Shown in pieces: positions 43,444 through 47,560 of a stretch of 47,560 bases of DNA. Within the stretch, counting starts at the first letter, position 1. Every line of letters begins with the position of its first letter. Position numbers and translations under genes: made by a program. The stretch is from Deltaproteobacteria bacterium (GTDB lineage: Bacteria; Desulfobacterota; Binatia; DP-6). The notes beneath the pieces are model-generated. The model did no database searches and had not been told where the DNA came from. It worked only from the letters and a program-made list of their open reading frames with translations. The stretch is taken from NCBI GenBank assembly GCA_005888095.1, contig VBKF01000113.1, positions 1 through 47,560 of the forward strand, written 5' to 3'.

Positions 43444-44286
43444 TCAGGGAAGCCGTGCGCCCGACATGGCCAGCACCGTGTCCCCCGTGGGATCGACGTA
43501 CTTGCGCGCCACGAGGCCGCGGACCACGTCGGAGGTGACGTAGCGGAGGTGCGGCAACTCCGCCGTTGCGGCCTGCACGATGACCGCGGCGACATCGTCT
43601 CCCGTCTGGCCCACGGTCGCGAACGCCTCCTGGGTCCCGGCGATGTAGGCCCCGAGCAACGGCCGGTACGGCTCGCTCTCGAGCTCGGCACGCCCGGCGG
43701 CCGATGCGCGGACCGCGGCGACGAACTCCGTGTTCACCGGTCCGGGCTCGATGAGCGACACGTGGATGCCGAGCCGCTTCACCACGGGCGCCAGGCTCTC
43801 CATCCAGCCCTCGACGGCGAACTTGGCGGCGCAGTAGGCATCGTTGAAGGGCTGACCGATGAGGCCGCCGATGCTCGTCACGGAGATGATCCGGCCCGAG
43901 CGGGCGGTGCGCATGGCCGGCAGCACGGCCCGCGTGACGCGCCACACGCCGAAGAAGTTGATGTCCATCGTCCGCCGCAGGTCCTCGAACGACGTCTGCT
44001 CGAGCGTCCCGAGAAAGCCCGCGCCCGCGTTGTTCACGAGCACATCGATCCGCCCGTGGCCATGCAGGACGTCGCGCACGCAGGCGTCCACCGAGTGCTC
44101 GTCCTGGACGTCCAGCTGCCGGACGTCGAGCGTCACGCCGTCCGCCTTGGCGCGGGCCTGGAGGGCCGCCGCCTTGCCGAGGTTGCGCATGGTCGCGACG
44201 ACCGTGAAGCCCGCGCGCGCGAGCGCGACGGCCGTGCCGAGCCCGATGCCTGACGACGTGCCGGTGACCAGAGCGATGCGCGCCAT
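43444..44286 (-). CDS. Short-chain dehydrogenase/reductase
   Basis: A 280-residue classical SDR. The NAD(P)-binding TGTSSGIGLGTAVALARAG (about 8-26), the NNAG motif in VLVNNAGAGFLGTLEQTSFEDL (about 85-106), SVTSIGGLIG (catalytic Ser region) and the active-site YCAAKFAVEGWMESL (Tyr and Lys, about 157-171) are complete. The Arg in ATMRNLGKAAAL after the second strand favours NADP. It oxidises or reduces an alcohol/ketone of unknown identity. It lies alone between the EXORDIUM-like gene and the divergent beta-helix gene. Confidence 0.92.
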   Translation of the reverse strand: MARIALVTGTSSGIGLGTAVALARAGFTVVATMRNLGKAAALQARAKADGVTLDVRQLDVQDEHSVDACVRDVLHGHGRIDVLVNNAGAGFLGTLEQTSFEDLRRTMDINFFGVWRVTRAVLPAMRTARSGRIISVTSIGGLIGQPFNDAYCAAKFAVEGWMESLAPVVKRLGIHVSLIEPGPVNTEFVAAVRASAAGRAELESEPYRPLLGAYIAGTQEAFATVGQTGDDVAAVIVQAATAELPHLRYVTSDVVRGLVARKYVDPTGDTVLAMSGARLP

Positions 44287-44398
44287 GGGACCTCCTTCGG
44301 CCGAACGTCTGTAGCGCTTTCCTCGCTCGCTGCACAGAGGGGTCGCACAGAGGTCGGTTGACCACTCACGCCCCCCGGTCCTACCCTCGCGTCGCTCC

Positions 44399-46702
44399 AT
44401 GCGCCGGCCCGCCGTCATCGTCGCCTTGGGGCTCGTCTTCGCCGCGCGCGCCGGGGCCGACGACGCGCTCCACACCGGCGTGGTGAATCTCGACCGCCCG
44501 ACCGTCGTCGCGCTCGGCGTGCAGCTCCTCATCTCGGGCGACGACAATCACAACGCGCAGGTGGCGGTGCGCTATCGCGCCGCGGGGACGGCCGAGTGGC
44601 GCTCCGCCATGCCGCTCTTCCGCGTGCACCCCGAGAGCGTCGTCGGGCGCACGGTGCCGGAGCAGCTCGCCGGCAGCATCTTCGACCTCTCGCCCGGGAC
44701 CACGTACGAGATCGAGCTCCATGCCACCGACCCCGACGGCCCCGTCGACCAGACGATCACGCTCGCGGGGACGACGCGTGCGGTGCCCCGCGACCCGCGG
44801 AGCCCGTCGCCCCGGAACGTGGCCGACGCCGCGAGCCTGGCGGCGGCGCTCGATGCCGCGCAGCCGGGCGACGTCATCACCATCGCCGACGGCAGCTACT
44901 CGAACCACTTCCTCATCACGGCCAGCGGCACGCCCGACGATCCGATCGTCATCCGCGGCGCGAGCGAGGACGGCACGATCCTCGACGGCCAAGGGTACAC
45001 GGGCAACGTGCTCGACGTCTACGGCAGCTTCGTCCACGTCGAGCGGCTGACGATCCAGAATGCCACCCGCGGGCTCCGTTTCCAGGGCGCCGGCACCGAA
45101 GGAAACGTCGCGCGCCGCCTCCACATCCGCGACGTGCGGCTCGGGATCGGCTCCAAGGCGGGCCAGCGGGACTTCTACCTCTGCGACAACGTCGTGGAGG
45201 GCCGGCTCGTCTGGCCGCAGGTCTACAGCGACGACGGCGGCGTGCACGCCGACGACGACGGCATCCACGTCGAGGGCAACGGGCACGTCGTCTGCCACAA
45301 CCAGATCGTCGGCTTCGGCGACGCCATGAAGGTCCAGCAGGACGGCGCCCGCGCCGTCGACTTCTACGGCAACGAGGTCCTCTCGGCGTACGACAACGGC
45401 GTCGAGCTCGATACGAGCGAGGGGAACACCCGCGCCTTCCGCAACCGCTTCACCAACACCGACGCGACGATCAGCTTCCAGCCGATCTTCGGCGGGCCGG
45501 TCTATGCGATCCGCAACGTCGTCGTGAACGTCGCCAACGAGCAGCTCAAGTTCCATGCCCTCGGCACGACGCCGCCCGAGGAGCCGAGCGGGATGCTCGT
45601 CCTGCACAACACCTTCGTGAGCCCCGCGCTGGCGCTGAACCTCCAGACCTCGGCGACGAGCCACCACTTCCTGATCGAGAACAACCTCTTCTACGGGCCG
45701 AGCCCGCCCGGCTCGCGCGTCGCGGACTGGACGGGTGGGATCGACGACGGGACGTTCGACCACGACGGCTGGTTCCCGGACGGGACGTTCGACTTCGGCG
45801 CGGCCGGGCGGTGGAGCAGCTTCGCCGCGATGCGCGCGGCGGGGGTGCTCGAGGCGCACGGCCTGCTGCTCGCCCCGCCCACCTTCGCGAGCGGCCTCGA
45901 ACCGCCGAGCAGCTGCCGCGTGACGATGGCCCCGCAGGACGTGACGCTCGCGAGCGGCGCCACCGCCGTGGACCGCGGCGTCATCATCCCCAACGTGACC
46001 GACGGCTTCACGGGCGCCCGTCCCGACCTCGGCGCCCTCGAGCTCGGCTGCCCGCTGCCCCTCTTCGGCGTCCGACCCGACGGCATCGACGAGACGAACG
46101 AGCCGTTCGGCTGCGACGGCCCGACGGTCACGACGTCCACCACAACGACGAGCACGACGACCACCCTGCCCTACGTCGCCATCCAGACGACGGCGCTCAC
46201 GCTGACCGATGCGTCGAACGCCGCGGCCCGGCGGGTGTCGTTTCGGTCGTTCACGCGCCAGGACCCAACCGTCAACCGCATCGTGCCGCCCGGCGTCGGC
46301 GGCGCGAGCGACCCGACGTCCTCGGGAGCGACGCTCACGGTCCACGATACCGCCGGCAGCGGCGAGGCGGTGACGGTGTCGCTGCCGGCGTCGGGCTGGT
46401 CGGTATTCGGAGGGCGCGGCTATCGCTTCCGGGACCGGAGCGCCCCGATCTCGCGCGTCACCGTGACGGCGGACCGCATCTCGTTCGTGGGTGGCGGAGC
46501 CGGCTGGGGCTACACGCTGGACGAGCCGTCGCAGGGACGGATCGCGGTCCGTCTCACGCTCGGCAGCGAGCGCCCGTGGTGCGCCGAGGCGCCGGCGAAG
46601 GTCGGCGGCAATCCGCCGTCGACCGCGAGCAGCGACCGGGTGGGCCGGTTCGTCGCGCAGCCGAGGACGCCGGCGCCGGTCGTGTGTCCGCCGCTACCGT
46701 GA
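44399..46702 (+). CDS. Secreted right-handed beta-helix protein with Thr/Ser linker and C-terminal domain
   Basis: A 767-residue exported protein. The signal peptide is MRRPAVIVALGLVFAARAGA. An FnIII-like beta domain (about 25-130) precedes a parallel beta-helix (about 135-500) of the pectin-lyase type: ADAASLAAALDAAQPGDVITIADGSYSNHFLIT, VIRGASEDGTILDGQGYTGNVLDV, HVERLTIQNATRGLRF, VDFYGNEVLSAYDNGVELDTS and HHFLIENNLFYG. A short TTSTTTTSTTTTLP linker (about 577-590) leads to a C-terminal beta domain (about 595-750) with GWGYTLDEPSQGRIAVRLTLG and WCAEAPAK. It probably binds or cleaves a polysaccharide at the cell surface. The lytic residues are not obvious. Confidence 0.82.
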   Translation: MRRPAVIVALGLVFAARAGADDALHTGVVNLDRPTVVALGVQLLISGDDNHNAQVAVRYRAAGTAEWRSAMPLFRVHPESVVGRTVPEQLAGSIFDLSPGTTYEIELHATDPDGPVDQTITLAGTTRAVPRDPRSPSPRNVADAASLAAALDAAQPGDVITIADGSYSNHFLITASGTPDDPIVIRGASEDGTILDGQGYTGNVLDVYGSFVHVERLTIQNATRGLRFQGAGTEGNVARRLHIRDVRLGIGSKAGQRDFYLCDNVVEGRLVWPQVYSDDGGVHADDDGIHVEGNGHVVCHNQIVGFGDAMKVQQDGARAVDFYGNEVLSAYDNGVELDTSEGNTRAFRNRFTNTDATISFQPIFGGPVYAIRNVVVNVANEQLKFHALGTTPPEEPSGMLVLHNTFVSPALALNLQTSATSHHFLIENNLFYGPSPPGSRVADWTGGIDDGTFDHDGWFPDGTFDFGAAGRWSSFAAMRAAGVLEAHGLLLAPPTFASGLEPPSSCRVTMAPQDVTLASGATAVDRGVIIPNVTDGFTGARPDLGALELGCPLPLFGVRPDGIDETNEPFGCDGPTVTTSTTTTSTTTTLPYVAIQTTALTLTDASNAAARRVSFRSFTRQDPTVNRIVPPGVGGASDPTSSGATLTVHDTAGSGEAVTVSLPASGWSVFGGRGYRFRDRSAPISRVTVTADRISFVGGGAGWGYTLDEPSQGRIAVRLTLGSERPWCAEAPAKVGGNPPSTASSDRVGRFVAQPRTPAPVVCPPLP

Positions 46703-46705
46703 AGC

Positions 46706-47030
46706 TCAACGCTCGCGCTCGGGTCGCTCGGGCAGCGGGCAGTATGCGCCCTCGGAGAAGCCCTCGGCTTCGATCAGGAGCGCGTGGTTGAACCGAGCGC
46801 GGTAGTTCTCCCACGCGACCGCCGCCGTCAGCTCGACCAGCTGCGCATCGTCGAAGTGACAGCGGTGCGCGGCAAAGAGCTCCTCGGGCACGTCGACGGG
46901 GGTCTTCGTCATCGTGGCGGCGTACTCGATCACGAGCTTCTCGAGCGGCGAGAATGCCGAGCTCGTCTGGTACATCGCGAGCTCTCGTAGCTGCGCCTCG
47001 CTGACGCCGGCCGCCCGCTTGCCCTTCTCA
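46706..47030 (-). pseudogene. Carboxymuconolactone decarboxylase-family fragment
   Basis: The reading gives AAGVSEAQLRELAMYQTSSAFSPLEKLVIEYAATMTKTPVDVPEELFAAHRCHFDDAQLVELTAAVAWENYRARFNHALLIEAEGFSEG. This is the C-terminal half of an AhpD-like protein, with the LEKLVIEYA and HFDDAQLVEL helices typical of the family. Upstream of about residue 71 of this reading the protein is unrelated (the reverse of a histidine-kinase fragment), so the redox CxxC domain is missing. The 172-residue frame to 47224 is thus chimeric. Confidence 0.65.
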
Positions 47031-47042
47031 AGGCGGCGGCAC

Positions 47043-47115
47043 TCCTCTTCGTGAGCCTTCTCCTCAGCCGGCTCGTCAGCCAGCGCAACCTCGCACGGGG
47101 TAGTACGCAGGCGAA
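47043..47115 (+). repeat. 73-bp direct repeat, copy 1
   Basis: Identical to 47488-47560, which is the last sequence of the window. The repeat may continue beyond it. The offset is 445 bp. It could be a partial tandem duplication or an assembly effect at a contig end. Confidence 0.8.
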
Positions 47116-47240
47116 GGACGAGATGCTGGCACGGGCCTCCCACGAACTCCGCGGGCCGCTGAACGCGATTACTACCTGGGCCGCGCTCCTCGAGCACGGG
47201 ATCGCCCCGGAGAAGCAGCGGCAAGCCGCCCAGGTCATCC
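47043..47240 (+). pseudogene. Histidine kinase fragment (linker and HisKA helix)
   Basis: Reads LFVSLLLSRLVSQRNLARGSTQAKDEMLARASHELRGPLNAITTWAALLEHGIAPEKQRQAAQVIRRE. The phospho-accepting His is in ASHELRGPLNAI, the HisKA dimerisation helix. The N-terminal sensor and the ATPase domain are missing. Its first 73 bases are an exact copy of the sequence at the window end. It joins directly to the start of the following kinase gene. Confidence 0.65.
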
Positions 47241-47249
47241 GGAGGGAGC

Positions 47250-47560
47250 GTGGCACCGGCAAGCGTGCTGGTGGCCGGTGGGCTTGCTGAGGGGAGCGCA
47301 CAGCTGGGCCTCGAGCTGGCCGTGAGCTGGTTCTACGTCGCTACGGCCCTCACCGCTTGGCTCGCGGGGAGAGGTCCGGGCGTGCTCGCCTCGATCCTCG
47401 CGACGGTATTCATGGAATATCTCTTCATTCTCGCGCCCGGCATGACGTTGACCGGCGGCGCGGCGAACGCGGCGCGGCTTGGGGGCTTCCTCTTCGTGAG
47501 CCTTCTCCTCAGCCGGCTCGTCAGCCAGCGCAACCTCGCACGGGGTAGTACGCAGGCGAA
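47250..47560 (+). CDS. Sensor histidine kinase, N-terminal part (cut by window end)
   Basis: From the GTG with GGAGGG just upstream it reads VAPASVLVAGGLAEGSAQLGLELAVSWFYVATALTAWLAGRGPGVLASILATVFMEYLFILAPGMTLTGGAANAARLGGFLFVSLLLSRLV. This is a set of hydrophobic segments with the LAGRGPGVLASILA block of DUF4118/KdpD-like sensor kinases. It then enters the same linker as the fragment before it (SQRNLARGSTQA) and would go on to a HisKA domain beyond the window. The complete gene is probably outside. Confidence 0.65.
   Translation, partial: MAPASVLVAGGLAEGSAQLGLELAVSWFYVATALTAWLAGRGPGVLASILATVFMEYLFILAPGMTLTGGAANAARLGGFLFVSLLLSRLVSQRNLARGSTQA
47488..47560 (+). repeat. 73-bp direct repeat, copy 2, at window edge
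   Basis: Exact copy of 47043-47115. It forms the linker of the second kinase copy and runs to the last base of the window. Confidence 0.8.

Noticed and set aside
44381-46345. 654-codon open frame on the minus strand
   Set aside because: It is antisense to the signal-peptide-bearing beta-helix protein and consists of Arg/Ala/Val shadow sequence.

Overview
The window is very GC-rich with dense coding, many GTG starts and 1-4 base start/stop overlaps. It looks like the chromosome of an uncultured soil or groundwater bacterium. Three things point to a diderm of the former Deltaproteobacteria, most like Candidatus Binatia/Binatota: paired acyl-CoA dehydrogenases with P450, enoyl-CoA hydratase and thioesterase genes; secreted Cys-rich proteins; and large secreted proteins with Thr/Ser linkers next to an Omp85-type barrel. 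That placement is inference from gene content. I saw no rRNA, tRNA, CRISPR array, phage or plasmid genes.

Layout. 0.1-2 kb: a conserved hypothetical coupled to a stand-alone LigD-type polymerase, then a small motif protein. 2-4 kb: an enoyl-CoA hydratase divergent from a [2Fe-2S] ferredoxin and its flavin reductase. 4-9.8 kb: a surface polysaccharide group (methyltransferase and glycosyltransferase, divergent from a NodB-like deacetylase, then a 2OG-Fe(II) oxygenase and a methyltransferase behind a sigma-54-like promoter). 9.8-14.7 kb: PhyH dioxygenase, luciferase-like oxidoreductase, glutathione transferase, alkylglycerone-phosphate synthase-like flavoprotein and phosphoglycerate mutase. 14.8-15.1 kb: the scar of a VapBC toxin-antitoxin pair. 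15.1-16.75 kb: a rhodanese divergent from a probable selenoprotein. 16.8-19.1 kb: a likely heteromeric acyl-CoA dehydrogenase. 19.3-23.2 kb: secreted and small proteins with an enoyl-CoA hydratase. 23.46-23.77 kb: a 309-bp foldback element with CTAG ends. 23.8-32.6 kb: thioesterase, P450, LamG protein, membrane protein, orphan DUF2063 protein, Omp85-type barrel, adenylate cyclase and an AhpD-like protein. 33.3-38.8 kb: an inositol operon under a LuxR-type regulator. 38.9-40.6 kb: hemerythrin-CBS divergent from a ferritin-like protein. 40.7-46.7 kb: secreted proteins and an SDR. 46.7-47.56 kb: broken genes and a direct repeat at the window end.

Most notable points. (1) The thioredoxin-like gene at 15656-16750 is interrupted only by an in-frame TGA at the active-site position (W-U-G-C-R). 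Twenty bases after it lies a perfect 6-bp hairpin with the loop GGUCU, the form of a bacterial SECIS element. (2) A translationally coupled operon joins myo-inositol-phosphate synthase, two ATP-grasp enzymes (one with an ITPK-like DINYFPSY motif) and an MsbA-type exporter. This could be an undescribed pathway for making and exporting a modified inositol phosphate.
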